From contig NZ_VATA01000005.1 in the NCBI RefSeq assembly GCF_005870025.1, forward strand, positions 124,001-188,000: a DNA stretch of 64,000 nucleotides. Reading direction: 5' to 3'. Source of the stretch: Poseidonocella sp. HB161398 (GTDB taxonomy: Bacteria; Pseudomonadota; Alphaproteobacteria; Rhodobacterales; Rhodobacteraceae). Made by a program: the position numbers and the translations under genes. The notes beneath the pieces are model-generated. The model searched no databases and had not been told where the DNA came from. It worked only from the letters and a program-made list of their open reading frames with translations. This document shows positions 52,983 through 60,862 of this stretch, piece by piece; position 1 is the stretch's first letter; every line of letters begins with the position of its first letter.

Positions 52983-53920
52983 CAGCGCACCTTCGATATC
53001 CAGATGAACAGGTTGGCGAGGATCAGGATCAGCGCCAGCGTGACCAGCGACAGCGTCGCGCCATAGCCCCACTGGATGAAGCTGAAGGTCTGCTGCCAGG
53101 CATAGAGCGACAGGGTGTAGGTCGAGGTGCCCGGCCCGCCCGAGGTCATGACGAACATGTAGTCGAAGACCCGGAACAGGTCGATGCCGCGGATCAGGAT
53201 CGCCACCGCCAGCACCTTGGACAGCAGCGGCAGGGTGATCTTGCGGAAGATCATCCACGGACCCGCCCCGTCGAGCATCGCCGCCTCGTAGGGCTCGGGC
53301 GGCAGCGAGCGCAGCCCGGCGAGCACGATCAGCACCATGAAGGGCGTCCATTGCCAGATATCGGCCAGCATCACCCCGGCCAGCGCCGTCGAGGGCGTGG
53401 CGAGGATCGGCGTGTCGGGCGACAGGAGCCCGATCCCCTGCAGCGCCCAGGTCAGCACGCCGAACTGCGCGTCCTCCATCAGCAGGAACATCATCCCGGT
53501 GATCGCCGGCGGGATCACCAGCGTCAGCGTCAGCAGCGAGCGCAGCAGCCCGTAGCCCGGCGCGTCGCTGTCAAGCAGCATGGCCAGCGCGATGCCCAGC
53601 ACCAGCTCGATGCCGAGGACCACGAAGAAGTAGAGGAACGTCGTCCCCATCGCGCCCCAGAACCGCTCGTCGGCCAGGAGCCGCGCCCAGTTGTCGGTGC
53701 CCACGGGCACCAGCGCGCGCTTGAAGGGCACGTATTCGTGGAAGCTCAGCCAGATGTTGTAGATCAGCGGATAGACCGTGAAGACCAGCAGCATCGCCGT
53801 CAGCGGCAGGAGCCACGGCAGCGGATGTTCGGATGTCAGCATCCGGGGGAGCCCCGGCAGGGACAGGCGCCCCTCCCGCGCCGCGCCCATCCGGAGCTCC
53901 ATCGGCGTCGATTGCCTCAT
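52979..53920 (-). CDS. sugar ABC transporter permease (MalF/UgpA type)
   Basis: The 313-aa permease has LPLTAMLLVFTVYPLIYNIWLSF, a conserved NW motif (TDNWARLLAD) and the EAA loop (YEAAMLDGAGPWMIFRKITLPLL). The start at 53920 has AGGAGGAACC. It lies 25 bases after the aldolase gene and overlaps the second permease by four bases, which fits a single transporter unit. Confidence 0.92.
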   Translation of the reverse strand: MRQSTPMELRMGAAREGRLSLPGLPRMLTSEHPLPWLLPLTAMLLVFTVYPLIYNIWLSFHEYVPFKRALVPVGTDNWARLLADERFWGAMGTTFLYFFVVLGIELVLGIALAMLLDSDAPGYGLLRSLLTLTLVIPPAITGMMFLLMEDAQFGVLTWALQGIGLLSPDTPILATPSTALAGVMLADIWQWTPFMVLIVLAGLRSLPPEPYEAAMLDGAGPWMIFRKITLPLLSKVLAVAILIRGIDLFRVFDYMFVMTSGGPGTSTYTLSLYAWQQTFSFIQWGYGATLSLVTLALILILANLFIWISKVRW

Positions 53921-53945
53921 AGCGGTTCCTCCTCCCGCGCGGCGC

Positions 53946-54617
53946 TCAGGCCGCGGCGCTTTCCGCCTGCAGCCCGTAGCTGGCGAAGCCGTCCATCGTC
54001 TCGGCGATCTCGGCATCCGACAGCACGTGGTAGTCTGCGCCGGTCTGCAGCACCGTCACGTATTGCCGGGCGATGGTCTCCAGCTCGACCGCGCGCCACA
54101 TCGCCTTGGCCAGCGTCTCGCCCATGGCGACCATGCCGTGATTGGCCATCAGGCAGGCGGTGCGGTCCTGCAGCGCGGCCAGCACCAGATCCGACAGCTC
54201 CTCGGTGCCGTAGCGGGCATAGCCCGCGCAGCGCACGTCGGTGCCGCCGAAGGCCGCCACCATGTAGTGGACCGCCGGGATGGCGCGGCGCAGGATGCCG
54301 ATCGCGGTGCAATAGGTCGGGTGGGCGTGGATCACCGCCGGGCAGTCGGGCCGCTCGCGCAGGATGCGCTGGTGGAACCGCCATTCGGTCGAGGGCGTCT
54401 TCGGCCCCTCCCAGGCGCCGGACCGGTCGTCGATGGCGATCTTGGCGACCATCTCCGGGGTCATCGCGTCATAGGGCGTGGCCGAGGGGCTGATCAGCAT
54501 GTGATCGCCGAGCCGCACCGAGATATTGCCCGAAGTGCCCTGGTTGATGCCGTTGGCGTTCATCTCCCGGCAGCGCTGGACGATCTCCTCGCGCAGGATC
54601 CCTTCCTTGCTTGTCAT
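53946..54617 (-). CDS. class II aldolase (FucA/AraD family)
   Basis: The 223-aa zinc aldolase/epimerase family protein has the N-terminal NANGINQGTSGNISVR, the substrate segment ISPSATPYDAM, metal His in IHAHPTYC and in MANHGMVAMG. Enzymes of this family cleave phosphorylated ketoses to DHAP and an aldehyde. Together with the FGGY kinase and dehydrogenases it implies that the pathway ends in retro-aldol cleavage. The start overlaps the glpD-like stop (ATGA). Confidence 0.9.
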   Translation of the reverse strand: MTSKEGILREEIVQRCREMNANGINQGTSGNISVRLGDHMLISPSATPYDAMTPEMVAKIAIDDRSGAWEGPKTPSTEWRFHQRILRERPDCPAVIHAHPTYCTAIGILRRAIPAVHYMVAAFGGTDVRCAGYARYGTEELSDLVLAALQDRTACLMANHGMVAMGETLAKAMWRAVELETIARQYVTVLQTGADYHVLSDAEIAETMDGFASYGLQAESAAA

Positions 54618-56107
54618 GCCGCTTTCTCCTCCCGTCTGCGGTTGTCCATGTAGCGGGCGAGGCGCGCCGCGCCCTCGGCCCCGATGCGCAGGCCCAGCTT
54701 CGAGCGGCGCCAGAGGATGTCCTCGGCGGTCCTCGCCCATTCGCGGTCCATCAGCCAGTCGACCTCGCGGGCCGTAAGCCCGGCGCCGAACTCCTCGCCG
54801 GTCCCGGGCGCGTCTCCGGCCACGCCGGCGGCCAGCGTGCCGTAGGCGCGCGCCATCCGCCGCGCCGTCCGGGGCGCCAGCCAGGGCGCCTGCGCGGCCA
54901 GGGCCTGCGCGAGGGCGGGGGTTCCGTCATGGGGGAAATCCCCGCCGGGCAGCGGAACGCCCGCGGTCCAGGCCCCCGAGAGGCCGGGGAAGACCGGCGC
55001 CAATTTCCCGAGCGCCGCCTCCGCCAGCCGCCGGTAGGTGGTGATCTTGCCGCCGAAGACCGACAGCAGCGGCGCGGGCGCCATGCCGAAATCCAGCCGG
55101 TAGTCGCGGGTCGCGGCCTGCGCCGCCCCGGTTCCGGCATCGTCGAGCGGCCGCACCCCGGCATAGCGCCAGACCACGTCGGCCGGCGTGACCTCCCGCG
55201 CGAGGTAGTCCGACACGGCCGCGCAGAGATAGGCCTCCTCCGCCGCCGAGCAGGCCGTGCCGCCCGCAAGGTCCGGCTGGTCGACATCGGTCGTGCCGAT
55301 GCAGGTGAAATCGTCCTCGTAGGGAATGGCGAAGACGATGCGCCCGTCGCCGTTCTGGAAGATGTAGGCGCGGTCGTGATCGAAAAGCCGCCGGGTGACG
55401 ATATGCGATCCGCGCACCAGCCGGATCCGCCCCGGATGCGCCCGGCCGAGCCGCGCGCCCAGCACCTCGCTGACCCAGGGGCCGGCGGCATTGACCAGGG
55501 CGCGCGCCGTCACGCTGCGCCGCTGCCCGGTCTCCGCATCCTCCAGCTCGGACGTCCAGATGCCGCCTTCGGGCCGGGCCGCGACCAGCCGCGTGCGGGT
55601 CTCGATCCGCGCGCCGCGATCGGCGGCGTCCCGGGCATTCAGCACGACCAGCCGCGCGTCATCCGCCCAGACGTCGGAATACTCGAACGCCCTGCGGAAG
55701 CCGTCCTTCAGCGGCCGTCCCGCCGGGTCGCGGCGCAGGTCGAGCACCGCCGTCCCGGGCAGGATCTTCCGCCCGCCGAGATGGTCGTAGAGGAAGAGCC
55801 CCAGCCGCAGGAGCCAGGCGGGGCGCAGCCCCTCGTGATGGGGCAGCACGAAGCGCAGCGGCCGGGCGATATGCGGCATCGCGCCAAGCAGGACTTCGCG
55901 CTCGCGCAGCGCCTCGCGGACCAGCCGGAACTCGCAGTGCTCGAGATAGCGCAGCCCGCCATGGAAGAGCTTGGTCGAGGCCGAGGAGGTCGCCTGGGCC
56001 AGGTCGCCCTGCTCGACCAGATGCACATCGAGCCCGCGCCCGGCCGCGTCCCGCGCGATCCCGCAGCCATTCACGCCGCCGCCGATGACCAGCAGATCGG
56101 CGGTCAT
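54614..56107 (-). CDS. glpD: FAD-dependent glycerol-3-phosphate dehydrogenase-like enzyme
   Basis: The 497-aa membrane-associated flavoenzyme is of GlpD size (about 500). FAD motif VIGGGVNGCGIARDAAGRG, then TSSASTKLFHGGLRYLEHCEFRLVREAL, PYEDDFTCIGTTDVDQ, GVRPL and VFGGKITTYRRLAE. It oxidises glycerol-3-phosphate, or a longer polyol phosphate as EryB does in erythritol catabolism, and reduces quinone. It overlaps both neighbours (ATGA), so it belongs to the polyol operon and not to a stand-alone glp regulon. Confidence 0.93.
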   Translation of the reverse strand: MTADLLVIGGGVNGCGIARDAAGRGLDVHLVEQGDLAQATSSASTKLFHGGLRYLEHCEFRLVREALREREVLLGAMPHIARPLRFVLPHHEGLRPAWLLRLGLFLYDHLGGRKILPGTAVLDLRRDPAGRPLKDGFRRAFEYSDVWADDARLVVLNARDAADRGARIETRTRLVAARPEGGIWTSELEDAETGQRRSVTARALVNAAGPWVSEVLGARLGRAHPGRIRLVRGSHIVTRRLFDHDRAYIFQNGDGRIVFAIPYEDDFTCIGTTDVDQPDLAGGTACSAAEEAYLCAAVSDYLAREVTPADVVWRYAGVRPLDDAGTGAAQAATRDYRLDFGMAPAPLLSVFGGKITTYRRLAEAALGKLAPVFPGLSGAWTAGVPLPGGDFPHDGTPALAQALAAQAPWLAPRTARRMARAYGTLAAGVAGDAPGTGEEFGAGLTAREVDWLMDREWARTAEDILWRRSKLGLRIGAEGAARLARYMDNRRREEKAA

Positions 56108-56901
56108 CGCCGTGCCTCCAGCAGCCGGCCGGCGATCTCGACGAAGCCCGCCCCGCCGCGCGAGGGCGCGATCCAGCCGGGCAGGGCCTCGATCCGGCCC
56201 TCGAAATCCGCGACATTGGCGACGCCGCAGGAATTCGGGAAGAAGCCGAACATCGGTGCGTCATTGGGGCTGTCGCCGCAATAGACCACCGTCTCGCAGT
56301 CGGCGTCGATGTCGAGCCCCAGCCGCTCGGCGGCGAAGCGGCGCGACATGGTCAGCTTGTCCCAGCTGCCGAACCAGCCGTTGACATGGATCGAGCTGAT
56401 CTTGGCGATTGCGCCCTCTTCCTCGAAGATCGCCTTGATGCGGGCGATCTGGGGCTCGGGCAGCGCGGCGACATCCTCGCAGAAATCGATGGCCAGATCC
56501 GCCTCGCGGTAGAGCTGGTCGGCCGAGACGGCGGCGCCGGGCACCTCGGCCAGCACCCGCTCGCGCACCCGCGCCAGACGGCCGCGCGCGGCCTCGCGCG
56601 TCGGCTCGGCGGCGTCGAAGACCCGGATCATCCGGCGCGCCGCGGCATCGTAGGAGAAGTAGAAGGCGCCGTTCTCGCCCACCACGCCCGCCACGGGCCA
56701 CATCCTCGCGATCATGTCGCACCAGCCGGCGGGCCGCCCGGTGATCAGCGCCACGGCCATCCCGGCCTCGGCCAGCTGCTCCAGCGCGGCATAGGCGCCG
56801 GCGGTCAGCTTGCCCTCGGTGGTGATCGTGTCGTCGATATCCGCGAAGAGGCAGCGGATTCCGGCGGCGACGTCATCGGGCATCTCGGCGAGCGGGCGCA
56901 T
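56104..56901 (-). CDS. HAD-superfamily phosphatase (class IIB)
   Basis: The 265-aa HAD hydrolase has motif I LFADIDDTIT, motif II ALITGRP, a cap domain (about 85-190) and motif III/IV Lys in DKLTMSRR and YCGDSPNDAPMF. It dephosphorylates a small sugar or polyol phosphate. It sits between the glycerol-1-phosphate dehydrogenase-like and GlpD genes, overlapping each by four bases, so its substrate is probably a product of one of them. Confidence 0.88.
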   Translation of the reverse strand: MRPLAEMPDDVAAGIRCLFADIDDTITTEGKLTAGAYAALEQLAEAGMAVALITGRPAGWCDMIARMWPVAGVVGENGAFYFSYDAAARRMIRVFDAAEPTREAARGRLARVRERVLAEVPGAAVSADQLYREADLAIDFCEDVAALPEPQIARIKAIFEEEGAIAKISSIHVNGWFGSWDKLTMSRRFAAERLGLDIDADCETVVYCGDSPNDAPMFGFFPNSCGVANVADFEGRIEALPGWIAPSRGGAGFVEIAGRLLEARR

Positions 56902-58244
56902 CAGTCCTGCCCCGCCACGAAATCGTCGAGCAGCCCCGCGTCGCAGGCGATGTCGACGAAGGAGAAGCGGTCGCGCATCTCGTGGCCGTGGCGCAGCGCC
57001 TCGCGCCACAGATCCGGCGGACAGCCGAGCTCGGCGCCGCTGACCGGGGCCCCGGCGGCGCGCAGCATTGCCTCCAGCTCGGCGGGCGGGATCATGAAGC
57101 CGAGGCATTCGCGCCGCAGCTCGGGCCAGATCGCCGCGATCCGCTCGTTGAAGGCGGCGGCGCCCTGTGCATCGAAGGCCTTCCGGCGGTATTCGGCAAT
57201 GCATTGCGGGGCGGCCGCGCCCATGCGGCGGCGCATGCCGTCCTCGTCGATCCGCGTGGCGGCAACCTGCGGCGGGGTCTCTGAGCCGAGCATCGCCGCC
57301 TGCAGCCGCGCCATGGCGACCGAGGCGGCGCCGACCTGCGCGCCATGCAGCGTGCCGGGATGGCGGGTGCCCGCGAAGCAGTCGATATAGTGGGAAATCT
57401 GGTGCTCGGACATCGAGCCGTGGTTCGAGACCCGCGTGTAGGAGACGCCGAGCCCGGAGAACATCAGGTTGCGGTGCAGCCAGCCCATCGAGACGATGTC
57501 GCCCGCGGGAAGGCCGGGCGAAGCCTCGATCATCCGGTCCTCGTTGTCGCCGGAGACCAGATAGGCCACGTCGGTGTAGAACGTGTCGCGCAGCCGGTGC
57601 GACATCCACCAGTCGACCTGCGCCACCGCGCGGTTGACGCTGTCGCCGAAGCCGGCCGCCGCCAGATGCGCGGGGGCCGCGGCATTCACCGCGAGGTCGA
57701 TGAAGATGCCCGAGGCGGCATGCGCGGGCGTCGACACCTTCAGCCCGCTCTCCAGCGTGATCGAGGCCGTGACCGAGCCGTAGCCGTCCATCGAGGCCGC
57801 CGTGCCGAAGACCGCATAGCGGCGGCCGTCCCGGGCGGTGATGTACTTGCACAGGTCGTTGACCGTGCCGGAGCCGACGGCGATCACGTGGTCATAGCCG
57901 CGCAGCAGGGGCTCCAGCCGGGCGATCTCGGCCTCGTCGGCATGGGGATGCTCCAGCACCACCTCGCCCGCGGCGCCGAGCGCGCGGGCCACGCGGCCGC
58001 CCATCGCGTCGCGGGTCGCGGTGTCCGAGACCACGCAGATCGCGCCGCCGAAGCCCAGCCGCGCAACTAGATCGGCCTCCGCGCCGTCCAGGCTGTCCTC
58101 GATGGCGATGATCTCGAACGGGCAGCGGCCCTGCGTCTCGCCGGTGGCCGGGTGCCGCCAGCGGCCCTCGTTCACAGCATCGATGTCGGACGTCCAGCCG
58201 CCAGCGGGCCGCAACGGCCTGACGGTCGCATGAGCGCTCTGCAT
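56901..58244 (-). CDS. glycerol-1-phosphate dehydrogenase-like enzyme (AraM/EgsA family)
   Basis: The 447-aa protein of the iron-containing dehydrogenase clan has the EgsA/AraM signature: VIAVGSGTVNDLCKYI, FGTAASMDGYGSVTASI and metal residues around SEHQISHY and GTLHGAQVG. Archaeal and Bacillus members reduce DHAP to sn-glycerol-1-phosphate. Here the protein is 40-100 residues longer than those and is first in a polyol operon, so a related polyol-phosphate substrate is likely. The start is at 58244 after GGGAGGAAGCGC. SorC-type operators lie just upstream. Confidence 0.88.
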   Translation of the reverse strand: MQSAHATVRPLRPAGGWTSDIDAVNEGRWRHPATGETQGRCPFEIIAIEDSLDGAEADLVARLGFGGAICVVSDTATRDAMGGRVARALGAAGEVVLEHPHADEAEIARLEPLLRGYDHVIAVGSGTVNDLCKYITARDGRRYAVFGTAASMDGYGSVTASITLESGLKVSTPAHAASGIFIDLAVNAAAPAHLAAAGFGDSVNRAVAQVDWWMSHRLRDTFYTDVAYLVSGDNEDRMIEASPGLPAGDIVSMGWLHRNLMFSGLGVSYTRVSNHGSMSEHQISHYIDCFAGTRHPGTLHGAQVGAASVAMARLQAAMLGSETPPQVAATRIDEDGMRRRMGAAAPQCIAEYRRKAFDAQGAAAFNERIAAIWPELRRECLGFMIPPAELEAMLRAAGAPVSGAELGCPPDLWREALRHGHEMRDRFSFVDIACDAGLLDDFVAGQD

Positions 58245-58293
58245 GCGCTTCCTCCCGGTTCTCCACCCTGGGATGGAGAATGTCACCTAAGTC

Positions 58294-58338
58294 TGACATT
58301 TGTCAATGACATTTGCTGAACCGAATTGACATCTGTCA
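58294..58338. promoter_or_regulatory. SorC-type operators in the polyol divergent promoter
   Basis: Two dyads of the same type lie 33 bases apart, TGACATTTGTCA (58294-58305) and TGACATCTGTCA (58327-58338), both TGACA-N2-TGTCA. A further TGACATTTG half-site at 58307 lies between them. They sit in the divergent gap between the polyol operon and the sorC gene, about three helical turns apart, as expected for a tetrameric SorC regulator. Confidence 0.75.
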
Positions 58339-58376
58339 GAAGTCGTCGGAAAACAGGGGGGCGACAGGAGTAGCGG

Positions 58377-59378
58377 ATGAAGCAAGACATACCAGCCCAG
58401 GTCCCGGCGGAGTTCGGAGGCGATGCGGTGGCCTGGGCCATCTGGCTCTATTACGGCGAAGGCCGGACCCAGTCGGAGGTCGCCTCTGCGCTGCGGCTGA
58501 GCCGTGCGACCATCGCGAACTACCTGGCCGAGGGGCGGCGGCGCGGCTTGGTCTCGATAGAGATCGCGCCGGAGCTGCTTTCCACGGTGTCGCTGGCGCG
58601 GGCGCTCTGCGAGCGCTGGAACCTGGCCTCGGCGCATGTGATCCCGGCCCTTGGCGACATGGCCGAGCTGAGGCGCGCCGTCGGCCGGGCGGGCGGCCAT
58701 GCGCTGGCGCGCCACATGCGCCCCGGCGCGGTGATCGGCGTGGCCTGGGGCCGGACCGTCGGCCAGCTGGCGGTGGCGCTGCCCGAAAGGCAGCTGCCCG
58801 AGATGAGCATTGTCCAGGTTTCCGGAAGCTCCCTGTCGAATGCCGAGCATTCACCAGAAGTCTGCACGGCGCTGATCGCGTCGCGCACCGGCGCCCGGGC
58901 GGAGAACCTGCATGCGCCGGCGCTGCTCTCGACGCCAGAGATGCGCGATCGCCTGGCCGCAGAGCCGGGCATCGCCCGGCAGCTCGCGCGGACGCGGGAC
59001 TGCGACGTGGTGCTGTTCGGCGTGGGCGAGCTCGACGGCGAGCATGTCTTCGCGGATCCCGACTACATGTCGGCAGAGGCCGCGGAGGAGTACATGCGGC
59101 TCGGGGCGGTCGGGATCCTTCTCGGCCGCTGCATCGATCCGGAGGGGAACGAGGTGGAGGGACCCCTCTCGGGACGGCGCATGGGGATGGAGCTGCCCGA
59201 TCTCAGGGCGGCGCCGGCCCGGCTCTGCGTCGCAGGAGGAATGGCCAAGATCGACGCCATCCGCGCCGCTTTGCGCGGGGGATATGTCACGGAATTCGTC
59301 ACCGACGCGGAAATCGCGCGGAGCTTGCTGGAGGAGGAGCGGCATGACGGGAAAGGATCTGGTAATCGGGCTGGATAG
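58377..59378 (+). CDS. SorC-family transcriptional regulator
   Basis: The 333-aa protein has an N-terminal helix-turn-helix (YYGEGRTQSEVASALRLSRATIANYLAEGRRRGLV) and a sugar-phosphate-binding domain (GVAWGRTVGQLA, GRCIDPEGNEVEGPL, VAGGMAKIDAIRAAL). It belongs to the SorC/DeoR-like group that includes EryD. It is the obvious regulator of the divergent polyol operon and of the kinase gene that follows, whose start lies inside its last 12 codons. A phosphorylated pathway intermediate is the probable effector. Confidence 0.93.
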   Translation: MKQDIPAQVPAEFGGDAVAWAIWLYYGEGRTQSEVASALRLSRATIANYLAEGRRRGLVSIEIAPELLSTVSLARALCERWNLASAHVIPALGDMAELRRAVGRAGGHALARHMRPGAVIGVAWGRTVGQLAVALPERQLPEMSIVQVSGSSLSNAEHSPEVCTALIASRTGARAENLHAPALLSTPEMRDRLAAEPGIARQLARTRDCDVVLFGVGELDGEHVFADPDYMSAEAAEEYMRLGAVGILLGRCIDPEGNEVEGPLSGRRMGMELPDLRAAPARLCVAGGMAKIDAIRAALRGGYVTEFVTDAEIARSLLEEERHDGKGSGNRAG

Positions 59379-60828
59379 CTCGACGCAATCGACGAAGGCG
59401 GTGGCCTGGACCAGAGAGGGGGAGGCCGTCGCCGAGGGGCGCGCCCGCCATGACATGTCCATGCCCGGACCGGGCCTGGCAGAGCAGGATCCCGCGCAGT
59501 GGTGGTCGGCGCTCTGCGAGGCCGTCCGCGCGGTCACCGCGCAGGTCGGCGCGGACCGGATCGCCGGGATCGCCATCGCCAATCAGCGCGAGACCAGCGC
59601 CTTTCTCGATGCCGACTGGACCCCGGTGCGGCCCGCCATCGTCTGGGTGGACGAGCGCGGCCGCAGCCAGCTGGCCTCGCTCGAGGCGCGGCTCGGCGGC
59701 CAGCGCATCCACGAGATCACCGGCAAGCCCTTCGACCTGACGCCGCCGATTTCCCGCTATGACTGGCTGCGCGAGCACGAACCCGAGACGATGCGGCGCG
59801 CGGCCCACGTGGTCGATGCCCAGTGCTACCTGGTGCGGCGGCTGACCGGCCGCGTGGCGACGAGCTGGATCTCGGCCGATCCCTCGGGCGTGTTCGACAT
59901 CCGGGAGAAGCGCTGGTCCGCTCCGGTCTGCCAGGCTGTCGGCCTGTCGCTGTCGCAGCTGCCCGAGGCGCTGCCCGCAGGGACGGCGGCCGGGAAAGTG
60001 ACCGGGGCGGCGGCCGCCGAGACCGGGCTGGAGGCGGGGACGCCGCTGTTTCTTGCCGGGGGCGACGGGCAATGCGCGGGGCTCGGCACGAATGCCGTCC
60101 GCGCGGGCACGATCTACCTCAATCTCGGCACCGCGCTGATCATCGGCGCCTGGGCGCCCGAGGCGCGGATCTCCAAGTCGTGGCGCACCATGACCTCGCC
60201 GACCGGGCAGGGCTATTTCTGCGAGGGGGTCCAGCGGACCGGCGCCTATCTGCTGAACTGGCTGGTCGACACGTTCTTCGGCGGCCGCGACGATCCGCAG
60301 ATCTTCTCGCGGCTCGACGCGCAGGCCGCCGCGATCCCGCTGGGCGCCGAGGGCGTCACCATCTCGCCCTATCTCTCGGGCTGCATGGACCCGCACTGGG
60401 ACCCCGATGCCCGCGCCGCGATCACCGGCCTCGGCCCGAGCCACACCGCGGCGCATATCTATCGCGGGGCGCTCGAGGCGCTGACCGCCGAGAGCGTGCG
60501 CTGTCTCGCGGCGATGGAGCGGCAGGGGCTGGAGGCCAGCCGGATCGCGGCGGTCGGCGGCGGCGCCATCAACCAGCTCTGGATGCAGATGTTCGCGGAT
60601 GCCTCCGGCCTGCCGGTGGCGCGGTCGCGCTCGGTCGAGGCCTCGGCGCTCGGCGCCGGGATGTTCGCCGCGGCGGGGCTCGGCTGGCATCCCTCGGTCG
60701 AGGCGGCAGCGGCGGCGATGTCCTGCGAGGATCCCGCGATCCGTCCGGACCCGGCGGCGCGCCCGGCCTGGGCGGGGCTTCTGGCCCGGCAGGCGAGCGT
60801 CTACCGGCCCAGCCCCGTGGCCGCGTGA
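59344..60828 (+). CDS. FGGY-family carbohydrate kinase (xylulokinase-like)
   Basis: The 494-aa kinase has the phosphate-1 motif GLDSSTQSTKAVAW, the substrate segment QRETSAFLDADW, the FGGY region GDGQCAGLGTNAVRAGTIYLNLG and the late motif AVGGGAINQLWMQMFADASG. It phosphorylates a sugar or polyol in the cytoplasm, probably the first committed step after uptake. It overlaps sorC by 35 bases with GGAGGAGG as ribosome site. Substrate could be a ketose, erythritol-like polyol or xylulose; sequence alone does not decide. Confidence 0.9.
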   Translation: MTGKDLVIGLDSSTQSTKAVAWTREGEAVAEGRARHDMSMPGPGLAEQDPAQWWSALCEAVRAVTAQVGADRIAGIAIANQRETSAFLDADWTPVRPAIVWVDERGRSQLASLEARLGGQRIHEITGKPFDLTPPISRYDWLREHEPETMRRAAHVVDAQCYLVRRLTGRVATSWISADPSGVFDIREKRWSAPVCQAVGLSLSQLPEALPAGTAAGKVTGAAAAETGLEAGTPLFLAGGDGQCAGLGTNAVRAGTIYLNLGTALIIGAWAPEARISKSWRTMTSPTGQGYFCEGVQRTGAYLLNWLVDTFFGGRDDPQIFSRLDAQAAAIPLGAEGVTISPYLSGCMDPHWDPDARAAITGLGPSHTAAHIYRGALEALTAESVRCLAAMERQGLEASRIAAVGGGAINQLWMQMFADASGLPVARSRSVEASALGAGMFAAAGLGWHPSVEAAAAAMSCEDPAIRPDPAARPAWAGLLARQASVYRPSPVAA

Positions 60829-60835
60829 ACGGATC

Positions 60836-60862
60836 CCGCGCCGGCGCCGCGATCCGGCGCGG
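60836..60862 (+). terminator. hairpin terminator after FGGY kinase gene
   Basis: A perfect 9-bp stem, CCGCGCCGG (60836-60844) and CCGGCGCGG (60854-60862), starts eight bases after the kinase stop. There is no U-tract. Position supports the end of the sorC-kinase transcript. Confidence 0.6.
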
